A DNA stretch of 64,000 bases from Planctomicrobium piriforme (GTDB taxonomy: Bacteria; Planctomycetota; Planctomycetia; Planctomycetales; Planctomycetaceae): NCBI RefSeq assembly GCF_900113665.1, contig NZ_FOQD01000002.1, positions 340,588-404,587 on the forward strand. Direction: 5' to 3'. Position 1 is the first letter of the stretch. The number at the start of each line of letters is the position of its first letter. Of the stretch, positions 44,192 to 54,509 are shown one piece after another. The notes beneath the pieces are model-generated. The model saw only the letters and a program-made list of their open reading frames with translations, ran no database searches and was not told the origin of the DNA. A program made the translations under genes and the position numbers.

Positions 44192-47100
44192 CTAAAAAAG
44201 CTCGATCGTCTTCGTAACGGCGTCGCTGGCTCCCCCGTCGCCGTCGGTGACAATCACCCGGATTGTCTTGAGGGCGAGCTGGGGGTCGACGGCTGCCGAA
44301 TTGCTGAAATAGACGATGTTCCGCAACACCGCCTCGACGCCAGCTCGTCGGGCATTGGCATTGAACAGGACTGAGAGCCCGACTTTGTTTGTTCCGCCTG
44401 ACCATGTGCCGATGATTTGATCTCCAAAGCTGATGATGTTGCCATTCACGCCGATCAGACCTGGTTGCGTTCCCTGATTGCGAACCGCCAGAACGTCGGT
44501 GGACTGGATGTGATTCGTGATCGTCACCGTCAGCTTGCCCCCATCGAAATCGATCGAGTCCGGATCGTTCACGGTGGCGTCACCGTCAAGAACCTTTGGC
44601 GGCATTCCGTTCTGGTAAGGCGTATAGCCCCCGAAGGCTCCCACGATGGGCGGAGTATTACCTGGTGCGACGACAATCTTTTTCGTAACCGCCAGGCTTG
44701 TTCCCCCGTCGCCGTCGTTCACCAGCAAACGCGCTGTGCGAAGATCCGCCGAACGAGTCGCCGCAGTGTTGCCGAACTGGATGTTTCGCAGCAGGGCTTG
44801 AGCAACCGCAGGAGTCGCATTGGCGTTCAAACTAATCACCAGCGCAACCTTGTTCGTCCCGCCGCTCCATGTCCCAATCACGAGGCCGCCATAGGTGACG
44901 TTCGCCCCGTTCACACCGATTTTACCGGCGGTTGTGCCTTGATTGCGAATGGAGAGGACATCGGTCCCTTGTGCGTTCGCCGTCAGGGAGACAGTCAGCT
45001 TTCCGTCAGCAAAATCTAGCGAATCCAGGTCGCTGAGAGTGGCGTCGTGATCGAGCAGAATCGCGGCCGGACCCACGAAATTGACGTCGTCACCATCGCC
45101 GAATGCTCCGACAACGGGGATGTCATTCACCGCGGTGACGTTGATCGTCTTCGTCACCGCCAAGCTGATTCCGCCGTCTCCATCATTGACGATGAACCGA
45201 ACAGTGCGCGGCAGTGTGACTGGATTCTCGGAAGTACTGCTGAACGTGATCGACCGCAACAGCGCCTGCACTGCGGCCGTGGTGGCATTCTGATTGAAAT
45301 TGATGGTCAGTCCGACCTTGTTCAGGCCGCCGGTGAATGTCCCAATAGAGACGCCGCCGTAGCTGACGTTCGCGCCTTGGACGCCGATTTGCCCGGGATC
45401 GGCCCCTTGATTCTGCACTGCCAGCACATCACTGGATTGGGCATTCCCCGTGAGCGTGACCGTCAACTTGCCTTGTGTGAATTTGCCGGAATCCGCGTCG
45501 GTGATCGTGCCCACAGTGGTGAGCCGGACGCCGGCTCCGTTCTCGATGTAGTTCGTCGTTCCGGTGACGCCGCCGATCACGGGGGCCGAACTATTCGTCA
45601 CGTCCAGGACATTGATCGTCAAGACTCGTTCGACAAACTGTCCTCCGGAGTCGGTCGCGCGGACGCGGATCAGACAGCTTGTCTTTGTTTCGTAATCCAG
45701 ACGGGCAGCGGTTCTCAACTGATTGCCGACAATCGTGAAGCTGGCGTTGTCGACATCAAACTCTCCGGCGACCAGCGTGTAGGTGAATGTTTCGTCGACG
45801 TTCAAATCGAATCCTCGCATCAACCCGACGACCGTTCCGACGGGGCGATTTTCTTCGATGGAGGCGCTGGAAACGGTGACGCCGTTGGGCGCGACATCGC
45901 CGATGACGTGATAAACGGGGCTGGAGAAATCTCCTGCACCGGAATTCAACGTGATCCGCACGTTGTTTTCGCCGTAGTAGTACGTCGAGGCGATGTCCAG
46001 CTTGCCGTCGCCGTTGAAGTCTGCCGGCAGGATGAATGAAGAGTAAAAGGCGGTCGGGTATTGCGTGGCACTGCGCAGTCCCCCCTGTCCATCCCCGCGA
46101 TAGACGAAAAAGACTCCGTCCGCGCCGGTCGTCAGGAAATCGAGATTGCCGTCACCATCCATATCTGCGGCTACGACGTCGTACGGAATCCCATATCCGT
46201 CGAACTGAACGGCATTGCCAAATGTCCCCTGGCCGGTTCCAAATCGCACGGTGGTCGACTGGGGACCGTCATAGGCGATGAACAGATCTTGATTGCCGTC
46301 ACGATTGAAGTCTCCTGCGGCCAGCGCACGGACCGAGGTTAAGTTCGAATCTGGTCCCGTCCTGATAAACGCCCCGTTTCCCTGGCCAAAGTAAATGGCG
46401 CCCGGATAAGAGGACAGGAATGAACCCACCGCCAGATCGACTTTGCCATCGTTGTTGAAGTCCGCCAGGGTCAGGCCTGTCGGAGCGCCAGGTCCGGTGA
46501 TCGTCAGTTTCGGCTGGAATGTTCCATTGCCGTTGCCGCGCAGCACATTGATGGTCCCGGGCTGATCGGCGCTGGCAGAAAACTCCACCTTCCCATTCGT
46601 TGTGATGAGATCCAGCCAACCGTCATTATTCACGTCTGCGGCGGCCAACCCGTTGGTGTAGGCCCCGACCACGATGTCGCGTCTGAATCCGAATGTTCCT
46701 CCCAGGTTGCCTAGCAGGAAGGTGACCGTGTTTGTCCCGTAGTTCCCCACCACGAGATCGAGTATTCCATCACCGTCAAAATCTCCGGCGACCAGTGACA
46801 TGGGGCCGGTCCCGACCGCATAGTCGGCGCGATTGACGAGACCTCCAGCCCCGTCTCCATAAAATACGCTCACGCTATTCGAGATTTTGTTCGCCACGGC
46901 GAGATCCATTTTCCCATCACGATTGAAATCTCCGGCGACGGGCTGTTCGGCGTACAGTTGACTCTGAAAATAGGGCCCGGACGTGAACGACTCCGACCGC
47001 GCAAGTCGGTTCCCTGAGAGATCGCGGATCGATCCATCATCATCGAGAACGAATTGCACGTTGCCCGCGCCGGCGATGGCAGAAATCTTCAGCACATAGG

Positions 47101-50100
47101 AGCTGGCGCTCACTTGCTCGACTGAGATCACAGGATTTGCCGACGCTCCGCCGGTTGCGTTCACGACAAAGTCCGTCGAGTCGACGCCGCTGACCCCTTC
47201 ACTGAAGGTCAGCAGGAACTGGGCGGTTCCCCAAGGCACAGCGTTTTCCCCTGGATTCACAACCGACACAACATACGGCGCCAGGTCCGCCTGGACGTCA
47301 TAGACCTGTCCAGTGAAGGACCCGGCCCCATAGCCCAGCAGAAGATTGACCTGATTCGAGTTGTAATTCAAAACCGCCATATCGATCAGGCCGTCATTGG
47401 AAAAGTCGGCGGCAGCAACATCCGTCACGCCGTCGAATGACAAAAACGTCTCCGGCAGCCGGAACGTGCCGTCTCCTTTTCCCATGTGAACCGTGACATA
47501 ATCTGATCCGTAGCTGGGCACCAGAATGTCCGCGCGGCCGTCATTATTCACGTCAGCAATTCGGGCGCGATATGGCATGTCTCCGGCAGCACGATTGGCA
47601 AGTTGCTGGAATTGAAAATTGCCCGTGTTCTTGAAGATCTGAATGATGTCGTCGCCATGATCTGCGACGACCATGTCGGGCAGCCCGTCGCCGTTGAAGT
47701 CGCTGAGATTCGCGGAAATGGGATTTACGAAGCCAGTGATATTCGGAACTGACGTGAAGCTGACGCCGTCGCCATTGCCCTTCAGCAGCGAAACCGTTCC
47801 CGCTCCGAAGTTGCTCACGGCAAGGTCGGGAATGCCGTCCAGATCAAGATCGGCGACATCCACGGAATAGGCAGTCGCTCCGGTCGCGATGGTCGTCGCG
47901 CCCGCCAGAGTCCCGTCGCCCTGGCCCAACCGAATCACGATCCCTCCCCCATTCGGATCCGCGCTGACAACATCGAGCTTTCCATCTCGATTCAAATCCG
48001 CAAGCTTGATGGCGACTGATAAACCGCCCATGGCATAGCGAACCGGCGCAGAAAAGCTGCCGTTGCCGACGCCCAACGCAACAGACACTCCGCCGGTATA
48101 ATCGCCGAAGACCAGGTCCGGCTTGCCGTCACGATTCAGATCCCCGAGTTCGACGGTGTTAATTCCGCTTTCGTTGTTGATGGTCGAGGGAGCCTGGAAG
48201 GTGGAATCTCCGTTCCCGAGATAGCAGGTCACGGTGGAGCTTCCAAAATTGGCCACAATCAGATCGGCGTTGCCGTCGCCATTGACGTCTCCGGTGGCCG
48301 CCGCAGACGGCGAAGTCCCCGAAGTGAAGAGACTCTGCGATGAGAATCGCAGGTTTCCTCCCAGTGGACGGCCTGCGAGACTGCGTATGGATCGAAAATC
48401 CACCAGATTCACGCCCACAGTTCCTTCACCTGTCATGCCGGTGACGGTCACCTGATAGACGGAACCGCTCACAGGCGTGACCGTGACGGCGGCATTTGTG
48501 TGTAAACTGCCGGTGGTCACGATCTTGAAATCTGATGGATCGACGCCCGTGACGTCTCCGCTGAACGTTACCTGGAACTGTGCTGAGGTCGTAGAAACAG
48601 GATTCGTCTGTGTGCGCGTGATTGACTCGACATAGACTGCGGTTTCCACCTCAGGCGCCGGAGCGAGGTCGAGGATCTGCATCGAGTAAGCGGGGAGATT
48701 AATTGAGAAGTGAGCCGTTCCATTGCTGGAACTCACTGAGAGCAGCGAATCGATCTCCGTCAAAGACGAAGCACCATCAGCCGAGTTCTGCTGCGCAGCG
48801 TCTTCCGTCTTCCCGTACCGGTGCAGCGTGGCCGCAGACTCCGGCAGAAATCCATCGATTGAAAAAGTGGCGTTGTCCGCGGTGGTCGAGGACTTATTGA
48901 TCAGCAGGATCTGCATGCGGCCGTCCGCACGCAGCGTGGCATAGGCCGAGACGGTCTCCGTGTCGCTGAGTGTTGTCAGCACTGAGTCGCCCGTGTTTCC
49001 CAGCATGGCGATCAGTTGCTCCGCATGGTACGTCGGAAAAGCCGTATAGGCTCCATTTGCAGGCGCACCAATCCCATTGCCAAACCAGTCGTTATCCCCC
49101 AGCAATCCAAGATCGCCGCCCGTACGCCACCCGTTGATGCCTGCCTGGGATGGCACAACGTTGTAGCCGCCGCGGAGATTCCACATGTTGAGCGACTGAT
49201 ACTCAGTTTGCATGATGCTGCCGACGGCATCGGCCAGGAACAAGCCGTTCGTGAGCGCCGTCGTTTGGCGAGTCGACGCATTGGCGTCGGAATTGAACTC
49301 ACCGACGTGGAGCTCCACGACATTCCCTGCGGCTCCCAGATAATTTGTCAGTAACGTCCGGTACGCGGCCGCTCGATCTGCGAAATTCCTCGGTGAATTT
49401 CCGTGAAACGCAGGCATCACGCTGTCAGGATCACTGACCGTGTGCAGCAGCAGATCGCTGTCGCTCAGGATGTCATTCGCGGGCGTGCCATCAACGACAT
49501 AGAAGTGATCGCTCAAAAAACCGGGGACGTAGTTGACCGCAGCACTCCGCTGCAGAATCCGAGCATTCCAGACGTTGTCCCATTCACCGGGATTGCCGAC
49601 GCCCAGCCCGATTTTCACGGTCGCATCGATGTTGGCTGCCTTCAGCGACAACGCTTTCGCGAAGTCGACGTACTTATTGGCATCTTGCAGCGTCGGGGAG
49701 GCATAGTTTTTCCATGACTGAAAATAGGCTTCGTTGCCGACCTCCAGAAAGCTGAAGTTGTACGGTGCCGCGTGCGATGCCCGCAGATGGTTATACCCGT
49801 CATCGACTCCCAGCTTGGCCGCCCCGCGCAGCCCTGCCCAGAACGAGACCGTTTTCCAGTTCTTGCCATTGGCGTCGGTCCCGATCGCATAGTTATTGTT
49901 GACGTCGCCGTTCAGGTACGCCAGGTAGGCTGCCGCTTCTTCGACCGTTCCGTTCCCGTAATTGACGGCGAACATGGCATCCGCGCCCACGGACGAAGTC
50001 ACGTTGGCCAAAAGACCGACGCCAGAGGCGAAGTTCGCGGACTTCTGGTCAAAGTGCCAATTGCCATCGGTGCCAGAGCCGTTCGACAGCCGGAACATTT

Positions 50101-50395
50101 TCATTCCGCCCGCCTGCAGCAGGGCCAGAGTCTGCGCGTCGGGAGTGGTACTGGTCTGGCTGCCGTTCACGTCGGCCAGCAGGCCATCCCAGCCATTGAT
50201 ATTCACCCCGCCCAGATTGCCGCTCAATTGACGGACAACGTCATTCGCATCGATTGAAATCGCAGACATGAGCAGACGAGCTTCCAGCGCCTGCGGCACG
50301 TGCAAACGCTGCACCCCGAACCGGCGTCTGCGGCGAACGTCCCGAGGCAGTTTCCGAAATTGATCCAAAAACCGGCGCACGGAAGAACGAGACAT
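44192..50395 (-). CDS. Giant secreted glycoside-hydrolase-like protein with FG-GAP and cadherin-type repeats
   Basis: 2067 residues. The N-terminus is basic, ending in VPQALEARLLMSA, the LEPR-XLL-type motif of planctomycete surface proteins. Residues 50-580 look like a clan A glycoside hydrolase (GH51/GH79-like) with Glu222 in FLEVGNEAYF and Glu366 in LHVGEFNSD. Then a beta-sandwich domain and an FG-GAP/VCBS block repeat as a pair (about 585-1100 and 1110-1490), with many D.N.DG.PDL loops. A cadherin-like domain follows and three long copies of a repeat ending NDGDGG..LAVTK. It should be exported and calcium-dependent. ATG at 50395 is favoured; one at 50470 is possible. Confidence 0.88.
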   Translation of the reverse strand: MSRSSVRRFLDQFRKLPRDVRRRRRFGVQRLHVPQALEARLLMSAISIDANDVVRQLSGNLGGVNINGWDGLLADVNGSQTSTTPDAQTLALLQAGGMKMFRLSNGSGTDGNWHFDQKSANFASGVGLLANVTSSVGADAMFAVNYGNGTVEEAAAYLAYLNGDVNNNYAIGTDANGKNWKTVSFWAGLRGAAKLGVDDGYNHLRASHAAPYNFSFLEVGNEAYFQSWKNYASPTLQDANKYVDFAKALSLKAANIDATVKIGLGVGNPGEWDNVWNARILQRSAAVNYVPGFLSDHFYVVDGTPANDILSDSDLLLHTVSDPDSVMPAFHGNSPRNFADRAAAYRTLLTNYLGAAGNVVELHVGEFNSDANASTRQTTALTNGLFLADAVGSIMQTEYQSLNMWNLRGGYNVVPSQAGINGWRTGGDLGLLGDNDWFGNGIGAPANGAYTAFPTYHAEQLIAMLGNTGDSVLTTLSDTETVSAYATLRADGRMQILLINKSSTTADNATFSIDGFLPESAATLHRYGKTEDAAQQNSADGASSLTEIDSLLSVSSSNGTAHFSINLPAYSMQILDLAPAPEVETAVYVESITRTQTNPVSTTSAQFQVTFSGDVTGVDPSDFKIVTTGSLHTNAAVTVTPVSGSVYQVTVTGMTGEGTVGVNLVDFRSIRSLAGRPLGGNLRFSSQSLFTSGTSPSAAATGDVNGDGNADLIVANFGSSTVTCYLGNGDSTFQAPSTINNESGINTVELGDLNRDGKPDLVFGDYTGGVSVALGVGNGSFSAPVRYAMGGLSVAIKLADLNRDGKLDVVSADPNGGGIVIRLGQGDGTLAGATTIATGATAYSVDVADLDLDGIPDLAVSNFGAGTVSLLKGNGDGVSFTSVPNITGFVNPISANLSDFNGDGLPDMVVADHGDDIIQIFKNTGNFQFQQLANRAAGDMPYRARIADVNNDGRADILVPSYGSDYVTVHMGKGDGTFRLPETFLSFDGVTDVAAADFSNDGLIDMAVLNYNSNQVNLLLGYGAGSFTGQVYDVQADLAPYVVSVVNPGENAVPWGTAQFLLTFSEGVSGVDSTDFVVNATGGASANPVISVEQVSASSYVLKISAIAGAGNVQFVLDDDGSIRDLSGNRLARSESFTSGPYFQSQLYAEQPVAGDFNRDGKMDLAVANKISNSVSVFYGDGAGGLVNRADYAVGTGPMSLVAGDFDGDGILDLVVGNYGTNTVTFLLGNLGGTFGFRRDIVVGAYTNGLAAADVNNDGWLDLITTNGKVEFSASADQPGTINVLRGNGNGTFQPKLTITGPGAPTGLTLADFNNDGKVDLAVGSFLSSYPGAIYFGQGNGAFIRTGPDSNLTSVRALAAGDFNRDGNQDLFIAYDGPQSTTVRFGTGQGTFGNAVQFDGYGIPYDVVAADMDGDGNLDFLTTGADGVFFVYRGDGQGGLRSATQYPTAFYSSFILPADFNGDGKLDIASTYYYGENNVRITLNSGAGDFSSPVYHVIGDVAPNGVTVSSASIEENRPVGTVVGLMRGFDLNVDETFTYTLVAGEFDVDNASFTIVGNQLRTAARLDYETKTSCLIRVRATDSGGQFVERVLTINVLDVTNSSAPVIGGVTGTTNYIENGAGVRLTTVGTITDADSGKFTQGKLTVTLTGNAQSSDVLAVQNQGADPGQIGVQGANVSYGGVSIGTFTGGLNKVGLTINFNQNATTAAVQALLRSITFSSTSENPVTLPRTVRFIVNDGDGGISLAVTKTINVTAVNDIPVVGAFGDGDDVNFVGPAAILLDHDATLSDLDSLDFADGKLTVSLTANAQGTDVLSIRNQGTTAGKIGVNGANVTYGGLVIGTWSGGTNKVALVISLNANATPAVAQALLRNIQFGNTAATRSADLRTARLLVNDGDGGTSLAVTKKIVVAPGNTPPIVGAFGGYTPYQNGMPPKVLDGDATVNDPDSIDFDGGKLTVTITNHIQSTDVLAVRNQGTQPGLIGVNGNIISFGDQIIGTWSGGTNKVGLSVLFNANARRAGVEAVLRNIVYFSNSAAVDPQLALKTIRVIVTDGDGGASDAVTKTIELF

Positions 50396-50684
50396 GGAAA
50401 CGGGTATCCAAGTGCCAAAGGAAAGCTCGTTGAAACCAGACCCCTGAAAAGCCCCGACTTTTGAGGCCATCACGTCTCGTTTCGGACCCAGAGTAAAATT
50501 GAAAAGCTGTTCAACCGCAGCCCGCGACCCGCCCGCCGAAGGTTCGCAGAAACGCATCAGGATAGTAAGGTTCTCAGTCGATGCGACCCCCTAGATCCGG
50601 GGGAAAATGCAAGAATAATTCAGCGGAAATTGATTCACATGCGATGGAAGGTAGTTCAGTTTGCCTCACCCAAGCCATCAGCCA

Positions 50685-51494
50685 TCAGACACCTTTGAGA
50701 AACAGCGCCGTCAGTTCCCCCTGTGAATGGACTTGGAAATGCTCGTAGACCCGTTTGATGTATTCACCGACCGTGTGTTCGGCCAGCTTGAGTTGGAGTG
50801 CAATTTCCTTTCGGGATTGCCCGTCCAGCAGCAACAACATGACGGTCTTCTGCCTGGGAGTCAGGCCCGCAAAGGCCTCTGTGGGAACCAATTCCTCAAC
50901 CTGAGGCCGCAGCCAGCAAACGGCGTCTTGAATAAAGTCCAGCAAGCTGCGTTCTGACGGGCCAAATTCGCCGCGACTGCTCGAGCGAAAGTACAGCATG
51001 TTGTTCCAGGTGTCCCCTCTGGAGTACCTGACGCTCTGGATCCAGGAGTCCATTCCCATCTGCTCGCAATACCGCCGAAACCGGGGCCGTTGCCGCCATT
51101 CCAGGTCGCTGAAGATTTCACGTCGGGTGACAGTGAGCTGCCCGGTCGCGTTGAGTAGCGGCGCCGCCCGTTCCTGAAATTCTGCATTACAGACCTTATC
51201 GGTCCCCAGCTCGATGACGGCAATCCGCTGCGCGTCAGAAAATCCATGATCGATAATGGCAATGGGGACGATGGTGGACTTCAGGGGATGTCCGCGACCC
51301 CACGCCCAGAAGCCGACGTCCGCTTCCAGCAACTGCGCGAAGAAGGTGACTGCCAGCGTACGACGTTGCGTCGGCGTCGCGGAAAGAACACTGCTGCTGC
51401 TGAGCCAGGTCGTGAGTTCTCGCAGCCTGGACTGGTCGACGTCCACGAGATCCGGCAGTGGCCCAAGAGAAGAAAGCGGCGGAACCTGACTCAT
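50685..51494 (-). CDS. LuxR-type transcription regulator
   Basis: 269 residues. The last 65 form a LuxR/FixJ helix-turn-helix: FAGLTPRQKTVMLLLLDG, then EIALQLKLAEHTVGEYIKRVYEHF. The first 200 residues have no recognised sensor domain; stretches such as FFAQLLEADVGFWAWGRG and IQSVRYSRGDTWNNML resemble an autoinducer- or PAS/GAF-like fold but cannot be named. No receiver Asp is seen. It lies 289 bases before the giant secreted protein gene on the same strand and might control it. The gap contains no repeat. Confidence 0.9.
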   Translation of the reverse strand: MSQVPPLSSLGPLPDLVDVDQSRLRELTTWLSSSSVLSATPTQRRTLAVTFFAQLLEADVGFWAWGRGHPLKSTIVPIAIIDHGFSDAQRIAVIELGTDKVCNAEFQERAAPLLNATGQLTVTRREIFSDLEWRQRPRFRRYCEQMGMDSWIQSVRYSRGDTWNNMLYFRSSSRGEFGPSERSLLDFIQDAVCWLRPQVEELVPTEAFAGLTPRQKTVMLLLLDGQSRKEIALQLKLAEHTVGEYIKRVYEHFQVHSQGELTALFLKGV

Positions 51495-51632
51495 TTGACA
51501 ATGGTCACTTTACGAGTTGCTGTGAGCGTCGATGGCCCGCGACACTCGATCCCTTGTTACCAGAATTCTCCACAACGGGCCACCGTATCGAGGGGGCCAA
51601 ACTCCGCCAGGCGCTTTGTCGTGACCTCGTTC

Positions 51633-52385
51633 TTATCGGAGAGGCTTTGTCAAATTCTGGTAGGACCGTAATTGCAGCGCGTTGTCGATGGCGGCCCCCG
51701 CAGCGGTGTTATCAAAAATGCACCAGACATCGTCGGCACTCTCAGCCCACTTCCGAATCTGCTGGTCAATTTTGAGCAGTTGCGTATCGCTGTACGCAGA
51801 ATAGTAGACTCTCGGAGCACCGTGCAGTCGTAGATAAACCGGACGACCGAAGTCCTCTCGCTCTGTCCTGAGCACAACCGGGGACGGATCGGCCTGCACG
51901 TAACCGATTTTTTGAGACTTCAACAGTTGACGAGCAGCAGGCGAGAACCAGCTCACATGCCGGGGTTCGCAGACGGCCGGGATCGACGAAAGCGTCCGAA
52001 AGTCGCCCAGAAATTCAGCAGCAACCTCTTCGTCGAAACTGAGGCTCGGCGGCAATTGAATCAAATAACAGCCTAGATGCTGCTCCAATTCCGCGGACTG
52101 CTCGAAAAAGGCAGACAGCAGATCTCGAACTGATGCCAGGCGGTGTCCGTGGGTGATCTGCTTCGGGATTTTCACAGAAAATCGAAATTCGTCCGGGACG
52201 ACTGCGGCCCAGCGGCGGTACGTCTGGGGGCGATGAGGCCGATAGAATGAACTGTTGATTTCGACCGCTGAGAAAACAGCGGCATAACGCTCCAGATGAG
52301 TTCCTGCAGCCGGAAACGGGAACGCTTCGCCGCGTGGAGCGTTCCAGCCGGCGCAGCCAATCAAAACTCGTCGTTGGGCCCGCAT
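51633..52385 (-). CDS. DUF72 domain protein
   Basis: 250 residues with the DUF72 landmarks VLIGCAGWNAPRG, LERYAAVFSAVEINSSFYRP, FRFSVKIPKQITH, LIQLPPSLSFD, AVCEPRHVSWF, YLRLHGAPRVYYSAYSD, and the end DDVWCIFDNTAAGAAIDNAL. The family has a TIM-barrel fold related to sugar isomerases and no agreed activity; the conserved Glu, His and Asp are present. Cytoplasmic. It is followed on the same strand by nothing close; the SDR gene ends 54 bases upstream and may share its transcript. Confidence 0.93.
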   Translation of the reverse strand: MRAQRRVLIGCAGWNAPRGEAFPFPAAGTHLERYAAVFSAVEINSSFYRPHRPQTYRRWAAVVPDEFRFSVKIPKQITHGHRLASVRDLLSAFFEQSAELEQHLGCYLIQLPPSLSFDEEVAAEFLGDFRTLSSIPAVCEPRHVSWFSPAARQLLKSQKIGYVQADPSPVVLRTEREDFGRPVYLRLHGAPRVYYSAYSDTQLLKIDQQIRKWAESADDVWCIFDNTAAGAAIDNALQLRSYQNLTKPLR

Positions 52386-52439
52386 ATCGTCCCTGGAAGC
52401 TACCGCTTAATTTCCACTGCGGACATCGGTTCCCATCTC

Positions 52440-53333
52440 TCAGAAGGGTGACCGCCCACCAGTTGCTCCGTAAACTTCTCCGGTCACATAGCTTGATTCG
52501 GGCGACGCCAGGAACACGAACAGCGGCGCCAGTTCCGCAGGCTGAGCCGGTCGTTCGAAGAGCGTGTTGTTGCCGAACTCCGCCACTTTCTCTGCTCCGA
52601 AGGTCGATGGAATGAGCGGAGTCCACACCGGACCGGGCGCAACGGCATTCACTCGAATGCCGGAGCCAATGGCCAGCTTGGAGAGTGCTTTGGTAAAACC
52701 GACGATCGCCGACTTCGACGAGGCGTAGTCCAGTAACTCGCCGCTGGGCTGATAAGCCTGGATCGATGCGGTGTTGATGATCACGCCGCCCGGTTTCATC
52801 CGGGGCAGCGCGGCCTTGCACAGATAGAACATCGAAAACAAATTGGTGCGAAACGTCCGTTCGAATTGTTCCGAAGACCATTCTTCAAGCGTCTCGTGCG
52901 GCAGTTGAAACGCGGCATTATTGACGAGCACGTCGAGTTTGCCGAATTCCTTGAACGACCGCTCCACCAGCGAGAGACAGTACTTTTCATCTCCGACATC
53001 GCCGGAACTCAGAATGGGCGTCCGGCCCGCCTTCTCGACCCAGGCCGCAGTCTCCTGAGCGTCTTCCTCTTCTTCCTCCAGATAACCGATCAAAACATCG
53101 GCGCCTTCTCTGGCGAACGCAATGGCGATGGCGCGCCCGATTCCGCTATCTGCTCCCGTGATCAAGGTCGCCGCATCCTGCAGTTTCGCAGACCCTCGGT
53201 AGGATTCTTCACCGTGATCCGCTTGAGGCCGCATCTCCTTTTCTGATCCTGGAATCGTCTGCTGCTGTTTGGGCTGGGGCGCACGAGAATACAGCTTCCT
53301 CGGATCAGGTCGTGCGGCTGGTGCGCCCTGCAT
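52440..53333 (-). CDS. SDR-family oxidoreductase, YhdF/YhxC-like
   Basis: 297 residues, longer than simple SDRs because of a 45-residue leader rich in Pro, Gln and Glu that is typical of the YhdF/YhxC group. Cofactor motif LITGADSGIGRAIAIAFA, a charged EEEEED insert, LVNNAAF, Ser in INTASIQAYQ and YASSK with the catalytic Tyr and Lys, then RVNAVAPGPVWTPLIP and SYVTGEVYGATGG. These are often linked to general stress and desiccation in many bacteria, but the substrate is not known. It is complete and standard, unlike the SDR at 23399. Confidence 0.94.
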   Translation of the reverse strand: MQGAPAARPDPRKLYSRAPQPKQQQTIPGSEKEMRPQADHGEESYRGSAKLQDAATLITGADSGIGRAIAIAFAREGADVLIGYLEEEEEDAQETAAWVEKAGRTPILSSGDVGDEKYCLSLVERSFKEFGKLDVLVNNAAFQLPHETLEEWSSEQFERTFRTNLFSMFYLCKAALPRMKPGGVIINTASIQAYQPSGELLDYASSKSAIVGFTKALSKLAIGSGIRVNAVAPGPVWTPLIPSTFGAEKVAEFGNNTLFERPAQPAELAPLFVFLASPESSYVTGEVYGATGGRSPF

Positions 53334-53481
53334 GTTGTCATTCCCAGGTTTGGTGGTGTGTCGTTGTTCCTTTTCCGACGTTATCCCGTTGCAACAGTCT
53401 GGCTAGTCCCTTTTTGCAGCTGTATTTTTGATTTCGATCTTCATCTGAAGAGGTAACCTTGCGCGCCAGGAGACATCGACA

Positions 53482-54048
53482 TTGAAAAATGCTCACACGC
53501 CAAATCATCGCGGTGCGGCGCTGCTCTTGATTGATGTCATCAACGATCTGGACTTTCCGGAAGCCGAAGCGCTCCTGCGGTTCGCTCGCCCCATGGCGGA
53601 GCAAATTCGCAAGTTGAAAGAACGTGCAAAAACTGCCGGCGTGCCTGTGATCTACGTGAACGACAATTTCGGGCAATGGCAATCGGACCTCGCGGCCCAG
53701 GTCCGGCACTGCGAGCGAACACAAAGCCGCGGGCGTGAAATCGTCCAGCAGTTGCGGCCTGCGGGAGATGACTACTTCGTGGTGAAGCCCAAACACTCGG
53801 GATTCTACTCAACTTCGCTGGATGTCCTGCTGCGTCATCTTGAGTGCGAGGAAGTCATCGTCACCGGGATTGCCACCAACATCTGCGTGCTGTTCACCGC
53901 GAATGACGCTTACATGCGCGATTACAAAGTAAGCGTGCCGCGCGACTGCGCTGCAGCGAATTCTCAAGAGGATCACGATTACGCCATTCGCCAGATGGAA
54001 TTCTCTCTCAAGGCAGATGTCCGACGATCGGCGGAAATCAGGTGGTAG
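53482..54048 (+). CDS. Isochorismatase-like cysteine hydrolase
   Basis: 188 residues with the triad of the family: Asp18 in LLLIDVINDLDF, Lys102 or 104 in FVVKPKHSGFYST and Cys135 in VTGIATNICVLFTANDAY. GIATN holds the cis-peptide turn. Members hydrolyse amides such as nicotinamide, carbamoyl sarcosine or isochorismate; the subgroup is not clear. The start is TTG at 53482, preceded by AGGAGA at about nine bases; no in-frame ATG is near, and the strong ribosome site supports the rare start. It diverges from the SDR gene with 148 bases between. Confidence 0.9.
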   Translation: MKNAHTPNHRGAALLLIDVINDLDFPEAEALLRFARPMAEQIRKLKERAKTAGVPVIYVNDNFGQWQSDLAAQVRHCERTQSRGREIVQQLRPAGDDYFVVKPKHSGFYSTSLDVLLRHLECEEVIVTGIATNICVLFTANDAYMRDYKVSVPRDCAAANSQEDHDYAIRQMEFSLKADVRRSAEIRW

Positions 54049-54509
54049 AGTCATCGGTAGGCCGACTCGTGACTCCGTGTCTGCTCGCCGAACGGGAATT
54101 TTGCGTAGGCACATGCAACCGCTCGATCACAGGGCGACTGAGGAGCATGCCAGGACGCGGGACTCGAAGTCCGAGGGCCGCTTCTTGACGACCTGAAGCA
54201 GCAAACCTTGAATGTGCATCGCTTCGGATCAGCTCGGGAATTCTGACATGCATCATCCTTGGAGCACCCCTCCCTGCGTCATTTCAGTCACAATCGAGTC
54301 TCATCCGACCGGTTGACGCGCACATCGCTCTCTGGGAAATCGCGCTGGGTAACTGATCACGCGCCCGCCGGATCAGGGAGGGTGCCAACACGACCAGCCG
54401 CCACGTCGCACCCGGAAATCGAAGCGTTGAGCCGGCTCAACAGGTTGGCTGCCAGTTTTGCGCCTGGTGATTCTTGACGGACTGCACGGCCCGGCGACGA
54501 TGAAGCCCG
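54049..54509. other. Intergenic region, nothing recognised
   Basis: 461 bases between the isochorismatase-like gene and a small membrane protein gene. Short open frames exist on both strands but have no motif, no good ribosome site and biased composition. No hairpin, tRNA or repeat was seen. Confidence 0.4.

Noticed and set aside
45047..46039. A 330-codon plus-strand frame opposite the giant secreted protein
   Set aside because: It reflects the repeated Asp/Gly codons of the FG-GAP loops on the minus strand; no independent signal.
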